Below, piece after piece: positions 1 to 8,150 of a stretch of 41,135 nucleotides of DNA. Position 1 is the stretch's first letter. Each line of letters opens with the position of its first letter. Source of the stretch: JAXHUH01 sp034211175 (GTDB lineage: Bacteria > Actinomycetota > Acidimicrobiia > Acidimicrobiales > CAIXPF01); NCBI GenBank assembly GCA_034211175.1, contig JAXHUH010000005.1:1-41135 (forward strand), given 5' to 3'. The notes beneath the pieces are model-generated. The model worked only from the letters and a program-made list of their open reading frames with translations. It had not been told where the DNA came from and ran no database searches. Both the position numbers and the translations under genes were made by a program.

Positions 1-92
1 GGCCGGCCTGGGGCACGGACCGACCGGCCCGCGGGAACGGGGCGTACCACGCCCGTCGTTCACGCGGGCCGGCGTGCGTCAGGCGTGGAGCC

Positions 93-119
93 GGCGCCGG
101 GTCTCGACGCGCCGGCGCC
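93..119. terminator. GC-rich hairpin downstream of the SIMPL gene
   Basis: Perfect 8-bp inverted repeat GGCGCCGG (93-100) and CCGGCGCC (112-119) with an 11-nt loop. It lies 35 bp beyond the stop codon of the minus-strand gene ending at 154, so it could stop that transcript or protect its 3' end. There is no U-tract, so it is not a canonical intrinsic terminator. The rest of 1-153 shows no convincing gene. Confidence 0.4.
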
Positions 120-153
120 CTGACGCCGGGACCGTGCGGTGTTGCGGGTCAGG

Positions 154-1137
154 TCACGCGGCGGACGACGGCGCGGTCGGCTCGATGACCGGGGGTGCGG
201 TCACCGGGGGCTCGACCATCGTGCCGGTCGTGGGGACCGGCACCGTCGGGTCGACGGGCGGGTCGACCAGGCTCGTCCCGGTCGTCTCGGTGGTCTCGGT
301 GGTCCCGGTCGTGTCGGTTGTCTCGGTGTCGTCTGTCTCGGTGTCGTCCGGATCGGTCACCGGCGGCCCGGCGACCGGAGCGCCGAGCTCCCAGCGGGTC
401 TCGATCCGGACGACGACGTCCTCCGTGCCCGGCTGGATCGGCACGGCCGCGGCGTCCTCCGCGACGGCACCACCATCGATCGGGATCGGGCCGGGGCTGA
501 TGACCTCGCGGATCTCGACCAGCTCGCCGAGCTCACGGCCGGCCAGGGCCGCGTACTGCTCGGCCCGCTGGCGGGCGTCGGCGAACGCGGCGTCGCGGGC
601 GGCCCGCACCTGATCGCTGTCCTGCTCGACGAGGAGCTCGAAGCGGCGGAGGCGGAGATCGTCGCCACCGGCGTCGACCGCGGCGGTGAGAACATCACCG
701 GCGGCGTCGAGGTCGTCGATGGTGACCTCCACGAGGTTGGACACGACGAAGCCGACGATCTCGAACTCACCCTCGGCGACCGGCTCGCGCTGCTCCCGGA
801 TGCTCAGCTCCCGGGTCTGGATGTCCTCCTCGGCGACCCCGGTCGCAACGAGGGCGTCGATCACGGCCTGCGCCGTCGCGTTGGCGTCGGCGAAGGCGGT
901 GGCCACGTCGGGCCGCTGGACCTCGACGCCGAGCACGACCCGGGCGGTGTCGGGCGTCGCGGTGATCCGGCCCTCGCCGGTCACGGTGACGCCGACCTCG
1001 TCCACCGCTTGCGCCGCGGCCTGGGGGGCGAGTGGTGCGGAGGGCGCGGGGTTCGCCGACACCGGTGCGCCGGCGACCATCACCGAGCCGATGCCCATCA
1101 CCGCCGTCGCTGCTGCGATGCGTCCGAGTCGGTTCAT
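154..1137 (-). CDS. Secreted SIMPL-domain (DUF541) protein
   Basis: 327 aa. It begins with a signal peptide (MNRLGR, then an Ala/Val-rich hydrophobic stretch ending near ANPAPSA), so the protein is exported. Residues ~47-255 match the SIMPL/DUF541 fold: VTVTGEGRITATPDTARV at the start, then alternating strands and a long helix (AARDAAFADARQRAEQYA) ending in VVVRIETRWELG. SIMPL proteins such as BP26 and YggE form periplasmic or surface oligomers linked to stress; no catalytic role is established. The last ~70 residues are a Thr/Glu/Asp/Pro-rich low-complexity tail with TETT/TDTT repeats, unusual for the family, perhaps a wall-spanning or glycosylated segment. The ATG at 1137 is chosen because it starts the signal peptide and follows AGGGGG; upstream residues in frame do not look coding. 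Confidence 0.88.
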   Translation of the reverse strand: MNRLGRIAAATAVMGIGSVMVAGAPVSANPAPSAPLAPQAAAQAVDEVGVTVTGEGRITATPDTARVVLGVEVQRPDVATAFADANATAQAVIDALVATGVAEEDIQTRELSIREQREPVAEGEFEIVGFVVSNLVEVTIDDLDAAGDVLTAAVDAGGDDLRLRRFELLVEQDSDQVRAARDAAFADARQRAEQYAALAGRELGELVEIREVISPGPIPIDGGAVAEDAAAVPIQPGTEDVVVRIETRWELGAPVAGPPVTDPDDTETDDTETTDTTGTTETTETTGTSLVDPPVDPTVPVPTTGTMVEPPVTAPPVIEPTAPSSAA

Positions 1138-1339
1138 GTGGTCCCCCTGTGGGTGTCGCTCATGTCGCGGACGATGACGTATCCGCCGTGTGGCCGGCTC
1201 AACCGAATCGGCCACCGACCAGGAACAACGGAGAAACGACCACGCCCCGCTCGACGAGCGCGCACCGGCGGCGGACGCCGCCCTCGTCCCCGGAGCGGGG
1301 ATGGTGGTCGCGGGGCCGGCGTGGAGCGAACATGGGCCG

Positions 1340-2572
1340 ATGCGTGCGCCGATCGACGTCGTGACCGAGGCGGGAGCGGCGGCGGTGGCGGCCGCCGAGA
1401 CCGTTGCCGAGGAGCTCGCCCCCGGCGCCGGTGAGCGGGACCGCCGGGCCGTCGCGGACCCGGAGGTCGGCCGGCTCCTCGCCCGCCGCCTCGGCGGCCT
1501 GACGACCCCGGTCGACCTCGGCGGCGGCGGTGTCGACCGCCTCGTCGACCTGATGGTCGTGGCCGAGCGGGTCGCCCGGGCCGACGGCTCGGCGTCGCTG
1601 CTGACGACGATGCACCTGTCGGCGACGTGGGGCCTGTCCCGCCGGTGGGCCGCGACGTCGGGCACCGTCGCCGACCCGGACGACCCCCTCGGGCGACTGC
1701 TGGCCGGCGCCACCGACGGTGACGTGTGGATCTGCGCCGCGGTCACCGAGCCGGGGACCAACTTCTTCCACCCGACGACGGTGCTTCGGCCCGACGGCGA
1801 CGGGTGGGTGCTCGACGGGTCGAAGGCGTTCGCCACCGGATCACCGGTCGCCACCCACCTCCTCACCCACGCCCGCGGCGAGGGCGGGGACCACGACGGT
1901 CGCCTCGTCACCGTCGTGGTGCCGGTCGGCGCGCCGGGCGTGGCCGTCCACGACGACTGGGACGGCCTCGGGATGCGCTCGTCGGGCAGCGGCCGGGTCA
2001 CGCTCGAGGACGTCCGTCTCGACGGCGGGACGATCGTGCTCGGTGGTGGCCCGGTCGGGGCGTTCAGCGCCGGCGCGCTGTGCGGCCGGGCGTTCGGCAA
2101 CGTGGCCAACCTCGCGGCGATGGCCGGCCTCGCCGAGGCGGGACGGGACCTCGCGGTGGGCCACGTTCGCAGGGCCGGTCGGGTCGGCGAGGTGAGCCTG
2201 GCGGCGCGGGCTCCGGTCCGCCAGGCCGTCGGCGAGCTCGACGTCGAGCTCGGGGTGTGCCGCGCCGCGCTGGCGGCCATCGGCGACGAGGCGGACGAGG
2301 TCGCCGACGGCGGCGCGCTCGACCTGGATGGCGCCCACGCGTTCATGGCGTCGTTCCAGGCGGCGAAGCTGACCGTGAACCGATCGAGCGTCGACGTCGT
2401 CGACCGGGCGATGCACCTGGCGGGCGGCGGCTCGTACACCGCGGGCCATCCCCTGGCCCGGATCTACCGGGACGTGCGGGCCGGTGCCTACATGCAGCCG
2501 TTCAGCGCCCACGAAGCGGCGGCGTACATCGGCGCGGTGGCCACCGGCGTCGACCCCGACGTCCGGGCCTGA
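1340..2572 (+). CDS. Acyl-CoA dehydrogenase-fold flavoprotein
   Basis: 410 aa, soluble. It has the helical N-terminal domain, then the beta middle domain with the FAD-contact motif CAAVTEPGTNFFHPT and a substrate-loop region GWVLDGSKAFATGS, then a helical C-terminal domain ending LAGGGSYTAGHPLARIYRD. The usual acyl-CoA dehydrogenase catalytic-base segment (EGTxEI) is not seen; the end reads RAGAYMQPFSAHEAAAYIG, closer to the DszC/HpaA-like flavin monooxygenase branch (Acyl-CoA_dh_2 type). It could oxidise an acyl-CoA or act as a reduced-flavin-dependent monooxygenase. ATG 1340 is preferred because the 50 residues upstream in frame look non-coding and would overlap the divergent promoter region. 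It converges on the MmcQ-like gene 17 bp downstream. Confidence 0.82.
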   Translation: MRAPIDVVTEAGAAAVAAAETVAEELAPGAGERDRRAVADPEVGRLLARRLGGLTTPVDLGGGGVDRLVDLMVVAERVARADGSASLLTTMHLSATWGLSRRWAATSGTVADPDDPLGRLLAGATDGDVWICAAVTEPGTNFFHPTTVLRPDGDGWVLDGSKAFATGSPVATHLLTHARGEGGDHDGRLVTVVVPVGAPGVAVHDDWDGLGMRSSGSGRVTLEDVRLDGGTIVLGGGPVGAFSAGALCGRAFGNVANLAAMAGLAEAGRDLAVGHVRRAGRVGEVSLAARAPVRQAVGELDVELGVCRAALAAIGDEADEVADGGALDLDGAHAFMASFQAAKLTVNRSSVDVVDRAMHLAGGGSYTAGHPLARIYRDVRAGAYMQPFSAHEAAAYIGAVATGVDPDVRA

Positions 2573-2589
2573 GCACCCGCGCCCGGCGC

Positions 2590-2961
2590 TCAGACGCCGC
2601 GTGCCGCGTCGAGCGACCGGGCCAGCGTCTTCGGCGCCACCGTCCGGTAGCTCTCCTCGATCCAGTCCTCGACCACACCGCGCGACGGCGCGTCGGGCCC
2701 GGAGATCGGCACGGTCACCCACCCCGATCGCCCGAGACCGTGCCCGGTCGGCATGGCGCCGGGGGCCTGGAGGGCCTGCTCCGCCGACTCGGGCAGCTTC
2801 ACGCTGACCGACGGCCGCTCACCGATGCCGAAGAACACGAAGATCTTCTTGCGGACCTTCGCCACCGGCGTGGCGTCCCATGGCGTGTCCTCCCACGCCT
2901 CGGGGAACGTGCGCGCGAACGCCCGCAGCCCGTCCACCTCGGCGTACCCGTCGTCGCTCAC
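2590..2961 (-). CDS. MmcQ/YjbR family protein
   Basis: 123 aa, a full-length MmcQ/YjbR (DUF419) domain with the double-wing CyaY-like fold. Typical features are FPEAWEDTPWDATPVAKV near residue 20, KKIFVFFG near 38, SVSVKLPESAEQAL near 52 and GWVTVPI near 81, then a C-terminal helix ESYRTVAPKTLARSL. Members are thought to bind DNA or act as small regulatory or stress proteins; no enzyme activity is firmly known. Start is GTG 2961, preceded by GAGG about 8 nt upstream; no ATG lies in frame nearby. It shares a 234-bp divergent region (2962-3195) with a small secreted protein. Confidence 0.85.
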   Translation of the reverse strand: MSDDGYAEVDGLRAFARTFPEAWEDTPWDATPVAKVRKKIFVFFGIGERPSVSVKLPESAEQALQAPGAMPTGHGLGRSGWVTVPISGPDAPSRGVVEDWIEESYRTVAPKTLARSLDAARGV

Positions 2962-3195
2962 CGCGCACCTCGTCCCCTTCGCAGCCGAACGCACCGCCGG
3001 CGTGGTCGACGCCGCAGCCCTCCCCCGGAGCCTCCCACGGCGCCCCGGACCTCGCCGCGCCGAATCGGCCGGTTCGGCCGCGTCCCGACGCCGACCGCCC
3101 GCAACCGGACGCACACGCGCGACCACCGGTGGCCCAGGTCCGGGAGGGCGATCGTCCCCTGGCCGGGCGGCGGTGGCCGGCGCTTCGCTGGGTGC

Positions 3196-3582
3196 ATGCG
3201 CCTCCTCGCCCGGCTCCTGCTCATCGCCCTCGTCGGACCGGGCCTGCTCGCCGCGGTGGACCTCGACGACCTGCAGCAGGGCGCGGACGACTGGCTGGCG
3301 GAGTCCGCCGCCCTCGCCGCCGAGGCGGAGGCCGGGTTCGGGTCGACGAGCGCGCCGACGACCGCGCCCGACGACGCCCCCGTCGACGAGACGACCCCGG
3401 ACACCTCGACCGTCGACGGGCCGGGCTCGCCAGACGGGCTCGACCCGGACGTCGCCGCCGTGGCCGCCCCGACCACCGACGAGCTGCTCGACGAGCTGTG
3501 GACGCAGGTGCGGGTCGTCGTCGGGGCCATGGCCTCGGCGCTCACCGCCCCCGACTCGCCACTCGCCGACCCCGCCGGCTGA
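3196..3582 (+). CDS. Small secreted acidic protein, unknown function
   Basis: 128 aa. I do not recognise a family. Residues 1-20 (MRLLARLLLIALVGPGLLAA) are a clear signal peptide or membrane anchor. A short amphipathic stretch (DLDDLQQGADDWLAESAALAAEAEA) follows, then ~50 residues of Asp/Thr/Pro/Ala-rich linker, then a second helix (TDELLDELWTQVRVVVGAMASAL). The layout of helix, disordered linker and helix suggests an extracytoplasmic adaptor or a poorly conserved protein. Codon third positions are strongly GC-biased as in real genes here. The M3 peptidase gene follows 95 bp downstream. Confidence 0.6.
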   Translation: MRLLARLLLIALVGPGLLAAVDLDDLQQGADDWLAESAALAAEAEAGFGSTSAPTTAPDDAPVDETTPDTSTVDGPGSPDGLDPDVAAVAAPTTDELLDELWTQVRVVVGAMASALTAPDSPLADPAG

Positions 3583-3677
3583 CCGCGGCGCCCGACCCGG
3601 CACCCCGGCGAGCGGGACCAGGTTCACGCACCTCCGTAGACTGGCGCCCACGTGCCGCCGCGTCCCCGGAGCAGCGA

Positions 3678-5492
3678 ATGACCCTCACGGACAGCGACCT
3701 GAACGCGACCGACGTCTCGTGGGACCTCGAACCGTTGGTCGACGGTCGGGGGCCGGAGGGGGTCGACGAGCTGCTCGACGCCGCGGACGCCGTCGCCGAC
3801 GAGCTCGGCGGCCTGCGCGGTCGCATCCGGGAGCTGGACGCACCGGCTCTGGCCGACGCCATGGAGCGCATGGCGCAGCTCCAGGAGCACCTCGGCCGGG
3901 CCGGCAACTACGCCAGCCTGCGCTTCGCCACCGACACCGCCGACCCGGCGACCGGCGCGCTGATGCAGCGGGTCCAGGAGCGGTCGACCGCGATCATGAC
4001 CAAGCTCGTGTTCTTCGAGCTGGAGTGGGCCGAGCTGACCGACGAGCGGGTCGAGTTCCTCCTCTCCGACCCGCGGCTCGCGTTCTGCGCCCACCACCTC
4101 CGCTCCAGCCGCCGCTATCGCACCCACCTGCTCACCGAGCCGGAGGAGACGATCCTCACCGAGAAGTCGGTGACCGGTGCCGGGGCCTGGGTGCGGCTGT
4201 TCAGCGAGCTGACCTCGGCCATCGACGTCGACATCGACCACGTCGACGGCACCCGTTCGACGGTGAAGCTGATGGAGGCGCTGGCGAACCTGTCGGACGC
4301 CGACGCCGAGGTGCGCCGCCGCACCGCCGAGGCCGTGACCCGGGCGCTCGAGCCCGGCCTGCGGACCCGGACGTTCGTGTTCAACACCCTGCTCCACGAC
4401 AAGTCGGTCGACGACCGGCTGCGCAGCTACGACAGCTGGATCAGCAGCCGGAACCTGGCCAACGAGGCGTCGGACGACTCCGTGCGCGCCCTGGTCGACG
4501 CGGTCGTGAACCGCTACGACATCCCCCAGCGCTGGTACGCGCTGAAGGCGCGGATGCTCGGCGTCGACCGCCTCGCCGACTTCGACCGGATGGCGTCGGT
4601 CAGCCTCGGCGAGTCCCGTCGTTACGGCTGGAGCGAGGGCTGCGACATCGTCGCGGACGCCTACGGCTCGTTCTCCGACCGGCTGGCCGGCATCGTGTCG
4701 GAGTTCATCGACCAGCGGTGGATCGACGCCCCGGTGCGACCGACCAAGCGGCCGGGCGCGTTCTGCGCCTACACGGTGCCGTCGCACCACCCGTACGTGC
4801 TCCTGAACTGGACGGGCCGACGCAAGGACGTGCTCACCCTCGCCCACGAGCTCGGCCACGGGATCCACGCCTACCTGTCCCGTGAGCAGGGCACGTTCCA
4901 CATGTCGACGCCGCTCACGATGGCCGAGACCGCGTCGGTGTTCGGCGAGACGGTCACGTTCGGCCGTCTGCTCGACGCCACCACCGACCCCGACGAGCGG
5001 CTGTCGCTCCTGGCGGAGAGCATCGAGGGCACGATCGGCACGGTGTTCCGCCAGATCGCCATGAACCGGTTCGAGGACGCGGTCCACACCGCGCGTCGGA
5101 CCGAGGGCGAGCTGTCGATCGAGCGGTTCGGCGACCTGTGGGCGCAGACCCAGACCGACATGATGGGCGATGCGGTCGAGGTGACCGACGGGTACCGGTC
5201 GTGGTGGTCCTACATCCCCCACTTCATCGGCACGCCCGGGTACGTCTACGCGTACGCGTTCGGCCAGCTGCTGGCCCTGTCGGTCTACGCCCGATACACG
5301 GCCGAGGGTCCCGACTTCGTGCCCCGCTACCTCGAGTTGCTGTCCGCCGGCGGTTCGCTGCCGCCGGAGGACCTGGGCCGGATCGTCGGCTGCGACCTCG
5401 CCGACCCGTCGTTCTGGGACAGCGGGCTCGCCATCGTCGACGAGCAGCTCACCGCGGCCGAAGCCGCCGCCCGCGCCGCCGGCCGCCTCTGA
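3678..5492 (+). CDS. M3 family oligoendopeptidase (PepF-like)
   Basis: 604 aa, close to the usual ~600 aa of oligoendopeptidase F. The zinc-binding HEXXH motif is at H390-E391-L-G-H394 (LAHELGHGIHAYLS), with the third ligand expected in TMAETASVFGE about 27 residues later (AETAS). The N-terminal helical domain (residues ~10-200) and the late motif YSYAYAFGQ-like (PGYVYAYAFGQLLAL) complete the M3B fold. It should cleave short peptides in the cytoplasm. ATG 3678 has GGAG 7 nt upstream and fits the family N-terminus (WDLEPLV); the much longer open frame upstream is not coding. It ends against the next minus-strand gene with a shared hairpin (5493-5523). Confidence 0.93.
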   Translation: MTLTDSDLNATDVSWDLEPLVDGRGPEGVDELLDAADAVADELGGLRGRIRELDAPALADAMERMAQLQEHLGRAGNYASLRFATDTADPATGALMQRVQERSTAIMTKLVFFELEWAELTDERVEFLLSDPRLAFCAHHLRSSRRYRTHLLTEPEETILTEKSVTGAGAWVRLFSELTSAIDVDIDHVDGTRSTVKLMEALANLSDADAEVRRRTAEAVTRALEPGLRTRTFVFNTLLHDKSVDDRLRSYDSWISSRNLANEASDDSVRALVDAVVNRYDIPQRWYALKARMLGVDRLADFDRMASVSLGESRRYGWSEGCDIVADAYGSFSDRLAGIVSEFIDQRWIDAPVRPTKRPGAFCAYTVPSHHPYVLLNWTGRRKDVLTLAHELGHGIHAYLSREQGTFHMSTPLTMAETASVFGETVTFGRLLDATTDPDERLSLLAESIEGTIGTVFRQIAMNRFEDAVHTARRTEGELSIERFGDLWAQTQTDMMGDAVEVTDGYRSWWSYIPHFIGTPGYVYAYAFGQLLALSVYARYTAEGPDFVPRYLELLSAGGSLPPEDLGRIVGCDLADPSFWDSGLAIVDEQLTAAEAAARAAGRL

Positions 5493-5523
5493 ACCGGCTC
5501 GCCGCGGCGCACCGCGGGCCGGT
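5493..5523. terminator. Shared hairpin between convergent genes
   Basis: ACCGGC (5493-5498) pairs with GCCGGT (5518-5523), and CCGCGG (5502-5507) pairs with CCGCGG (5512-5517) around a CGCA loop, with a 3-nt bulge TCG. It fills the 30-bp space between the M3 peptidase and the convergent minus-strand gene, so it may terminate both. No U-tract on either strand. Confidence 0.5.
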
Positions 5524-6035
5524 CAGCTGCGGGTGGCGGAGGCGACGACCAGGTGGTCGGTGCTGAGCGAGTCGCCGGCCGAGAGATCGACGAGCGGGGC
5601 GCCGTGGCCGATGGCGCGGTGCCAGCCGGTGCGCTCGTCGCGGGTCCACTCGACGGGCAGCACCCGCAGCCCGGAGATGCGCAGCCGGGTGGTGGCCGCC
5701 GGCCGGAGCCGGCCGTCGGGGTCGTAGGTGTGGTGACGGTCGTCGACCAGGCGGCCGGTGCCACGCAGGCGGTCCGCGTCACGCGGCGCCCGGGCCACGG
5801 TGAGACGGACGCCGTCCGCGTCGACCACGGCGACGTCGCCGCACCGGGCGCGGACCTCGCCGCACCAGCGCACGGAGCCGTCGTCCTCCGCCCGCAGCTC
5901 CGAGCCCGCATCGGCGTCCGCGGCCTGGACGAAGCCGTCGGCCACGAGGACCACGTCGACGTCACCTCCGACGACGATCCGGTCGGGGTCGCAGCCGGTG
6001 TCGGCGGCGGACGTCCACATCGGGAGCTCGGTCAT
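5523..6035 (-). CDS. Hypothetical protein, unknown function
   Basis: 170 aa, soluble, rich in Asp and Arg, no transmembrane segment. I do not recognise a domain. It reads as a series of short beta strands (RIVVGGDVDVVLVADG, DVAVVDADGVRLTVARA, TRLRISGLRVLPVEW) and ends LSTDHLVVASATRS, suggesting an all-beta fold. One feature is a Cys pair (RWCGEVRARCGDVAV). Two in-frame ATGs at 6041 and 6035 follow a GAGGTGGG site; 6035 has the better spacing and is used here. A near-palindrome resembling LacI-family operators lies 60-73 bp upstream (6095-6108). Confidence 0.6.
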   Translation of the reverse strand: MTELPMWTSAADTGCDPDRIVVGGDVDVVLVADGFVQAADADAGSELRAEDDGSVRWCGEVRARCGDVAVVDADGVRLTVARAPRDADRLRGTGRLVDDRHHTYDPDGRLRPAATTRLRISGLRVLPVEWTRDERTGWHRAIGHGAPLVDLSAGDSLSTDHLVVASATRS

Positions 6036-6094
6036 CGTCATCCCACCTCGCACTGGGGCATCACGATCGGGGCCCACACCGGGACCACACCGTT

Positions 6095-6108
6095 TGGAAG
6101 CGTTCCCA
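6095..6108. promoter_or_regulatory. Possible LacI-family operator
   Basis: TGGAAGCGTTCCCA is a near-palindrome resembling LacI-family sites of actinobacteria (type TGGGAGCGCTCCCA). It sits upstream of the minus-strand gene starting at 6035. No LacI regulator is encoded in this window, so the link is weak. The rest of 6036-6290 shows nothing else I can support. Confidence 0.25.
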
Positions 6109-6290
6109 TGAAGGCCACATGGGCATCGTACGGGCACGAACACCCTGCTCCGACACCTTTTCTGTGAACGACGGGAGAACCGTGCCGCAACGCTGCCTGA
6201 CGCCGCCGTCCACAGCCCCCGGGACCTCGGGAACGGCGACGCCGAGACGCCGGACGACCCCGGTTCGGGAACCCGCGGGCGCCAGCCCGG

Positions 6291-6758
6291 TCAGTACGTG
6301 AGGTTGTCGGCGAGGATGTGGCTGCTGGCGTCGAGACAGCTCGAGCAGATGTGGGGGTCGCCGCCGGCGAGCGGCAGGTGGGCGCCGCCGTGACCGCAGA
6401 AGGCGCACCGGGCGCCCACGTGGCCGGGGTGGGGCACGAGCGACGTGACGCACCGGCGGCAGATGTGGACCGACGGCCCGGCGACCAGGTGGCCGACCTG
6501 GTACTCGGCGCCGCCGCAGAACGCGCAGCGGAGCGTGCCCGGGTCCTCCGGCGCCTCCCGGGTGCCGAGGTGGAGACGGATGCGGTACGGGTCCAGGTGC
6601 AGCGCAGCCGAGATCTCCTCGACCGAGCCCCCGGCCCGGTGGAGGGAACGAACCGCCTCGGCCAGCTCGTGACGGGCGTCGTCGGCTTCCGCCGTCGCCC
6701 GCTCGAGACGCACTCGGGCCCGGTCCGCAACTGCGAGAACCACGCGATCGAGCGACAT
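6291..6758 (-). CDS. Protein with two tandem ClpX-type C4 zinc fingers
   Basis: 155 aa. Residues ~10-65 are helical with a helix-turn-helix-like stretch (GGSVEEISAALHLDPYRIRLHL). Finger 1 is C78-x2-C81-x18-C100-x2-C103 (CAFCGGAEYQVGHLVAGPSV, then HICRRC), the same spacing and wording as the ClpX N-terminal zinc-binding domain. Finger 2 is C118-x2-C121-x16-C138-x2-C141. The AAA+ ATPase of ClpX is absent. ClpX fingers dimerise and bind adaptors and substrates, so this may be an adaptor or decoy for ClpXP, or a regulator using the HTH-like helix; both are inferences. TACTGT lies 6 nt before the ATG, suggesting a leaderless transcript. Confidence 0.75.
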   Translation of the reverse strand: MSLDRVVLAVADRARVRLERATAEADDARHELAEAVRSLHRAGGSVEEISAALHLDPYRIRLHLGTREAPEDPGTLRCAFCGGAEYQVGHLVAGPSVHICRRCVTSLVPHPGHVGARCAFCGHGGAHLPLAGGDPHICSSCLDASSHILADNLTY

Positions 6759-6764
6759 GAGCGA

Positions 6765-6770
6765 ACAGTA
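6765..6770 (-). promoter_or_regulatory. Candidate leaderless -10 box for the zinc-finger gene
   Basis: On the minus strand TACTGT is followed by 6 nt and the ATG at 6758, so transcription would begin at or next to the start codon. No good -35 box is evident. Confidence 0.4.
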
Positions 6771-6876
6771 GACCCATGGCGTGACGCGTGCTCAGAAAAG
6801 CGCGGACGTTCCGCGCGAACCGGGCCCGACGACCCGAGCGGCGGCGAGGTGCCCGGGGAACCGGGCGGCCGGGCCG

Positions 6877-8037
6877 TCAGGCGAGCGAGGCGTAGACGGC
6901 GTCGAGGAGCGCCCGGTTGCGGGGGTTCTGCCACCGGGGGCCCATCTCGTTCATCACGTAGCCGAACGCGACACCGGCCTCCGGGTCGCAGAACCCGAGC
7001 GAACCGCCTGCGCCGAAGTGGCCGAACGCCCCGGGGTTCGGCCCGAACGGGCGCTCCGGGCGCGGGAGCTGGAAGCCCAGCCCGAACCGTGACGGCCGCC
7101 CGAGGACGAGGTCGGGCCCGTCGACCTGCTCGGTGGTCGCGGCGGCGAGCGCCCCCGAATCGATCACACGATCGTCGCCGAGGCGCCCGCCGGCGGCGAG
7201 CAGCTCGTAGACCCGGGCGACCCCGCGGGCGGTGCCGTGGGCGTTGGTCGACGGGCTCTCGGCGGACCGCCACGCCGACGAGCCGAGCACCCCGGCCCCC
7301 GAGAGGCCCGACGGGTTGAAGTAGGTGTTGTGGACCATGAGACCGTGCTCGTCGAGCCCGGGCGGCTCCTCCTCGGGGGCGACCTCCCCGGGCCACGGGA
7401 AGTCGGCGACCCGGTGGTGCTCGCGCGCCGGTAGACCGAGGTGGACGTCGGCGCCGAGCGGGCCGGCCAGGTCGGAGGCGAGGACGGCACCGAGCGTGCG
7501 CCCGGTCGTGCGACGCACCAGCTCGCCGACGAGGAAGCCCCAGGTGTTGACGTGGTAGCCGTGGGCGGAGCCGGGCGGCCACCACGGCTCCTCGGCGGCC
7601 AACGCCCGGGCCATGACGTCGTGGTCGAGCATCGCACCGGGTGGGAGTCGCCGGCGGACGGCGGGAAGCCCGGCCTGGTGGGAGAGCACCTGGCGGAGCG
7701 TGATCGCCCCCTTGCCGCCGGCCGCGAACTCCGGCCAGAGGCGGGCCACCGCGGCGTCGGGGTCGAGGTCGGACGTGCCGACGAGCCGGGCGACGCACGC
7801 CGAGGCGAGGCCCTTGCCGACGGAGAACAGGTTGACCAGGGTCTCCGGTGCCCACGGTCGGGCCCGTGCCTCGTCCCGCCAGCCGCCCCACAGGTCGCAC
7901 ACCGTCCGCCCGTCGACGACCACGCACACCGCGCCGCCGAGCTCGCCCCGCAGCGCGAAGTTGTCGGCGAACGCCTGCTCCACCGCGGCGAACGCCCGGT
8001 CGCAGGTCCCCCCGAGCGGTGCCGCCACCGGTTCCAC
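6877..8037 (-). CDS. Serine hydrolase of the beta-lactamase/esterase (EstB-like) family
   Basis: 386 aa. The SxxK catalytic motif is S72-V-G-K75 (NLFSVGKGLASACVARL). A YxN-like second motif lies in GYHVNTWGFLVGELVRR near residue 164, and the third motif is HFGAGGS near residue 355. This set marks class C beta-lactamase-like esterases, D-aminopeptidases and EstB carboxylesterases; substrate cannot be told. No signal peptide is seen, so it is probably cytoplasmic. GTG 8037 is used because AGGATCC precedes it and the family N-terminus (helix CDRAFAAVEQAFADNF) begins soon after; longer frames run into the divergent promoter of the ATP-grasp cluster. Confidence 0.85.
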   Translation of the reverse strand: MEPVAAPLGGTCDRAFAAVEQAFADNFALRGELGGAVCVVVDGRTVCDLWGGWRDEARARPWAPETLVNLFSVGKGLASACVARLVGTSDLDPDAAVARLWPEFAAGGKGAITLRQVLSHQAGLPAVRRRLPPGAMLDHDVMARALAAEEPWWPPGSAHGYHVNTWGFLVGELVRRTTGRTLGAVLASDLAGPLGADVHLGLPAREHHRVADFPWPGEVAPEEEPPGLDEHGLMVHNTYFNPSGLSGAGVLGSSAWRSAESPSTNAHGTARGVARVYELLAAGGRLGDDRVIDSGALAAATTEQVDGPDLVLGRPSRFGLGFQLPRPERPFGPNPGAFGHFGAGGSLGFCDPEAGVAFGYVMNEMGPRWQNPRNRALLDAVYASLA

Positions 8038-8137
8038 GCCAGGATCCTGGCAGACGGCGCGGTCGACGCGCCCGGCCGACGGACGTCCTCCGGCTGCGGC
8101 GTGCCGGCGCCGCTCGGGCCGTGTCGGTGCCGACCGG

Positions 8138-8143
8138 TAGTGT
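8138..8143 (+). promoter_or_regulatory. Candidate leaderless -10 box of the ATP-grasp cluster
   Basis: TAGTGT followed by 7 nt and GTG 8151. The spacing would put the transcript start at the start codon, and it supports the choice of 8151 over the alternative GTG at 8121. Confidence 0.4.
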
Positions 8144-8150
8144 CGCCGCC

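Noticed and set aside
280..350. Short tandem repeat of ggtctcggt-type units
   Set aside because: It is the DNA of the Thr/Glu-rich tail of the SIMPL protein, explained by coding.
154..2439. Extension of the SIMPL frame upstream of 1137
   Set aside because: The signal peptide starts at 1137 and the upstream part is antisense to the acyl-CoA dehydrogenase-fold gene.
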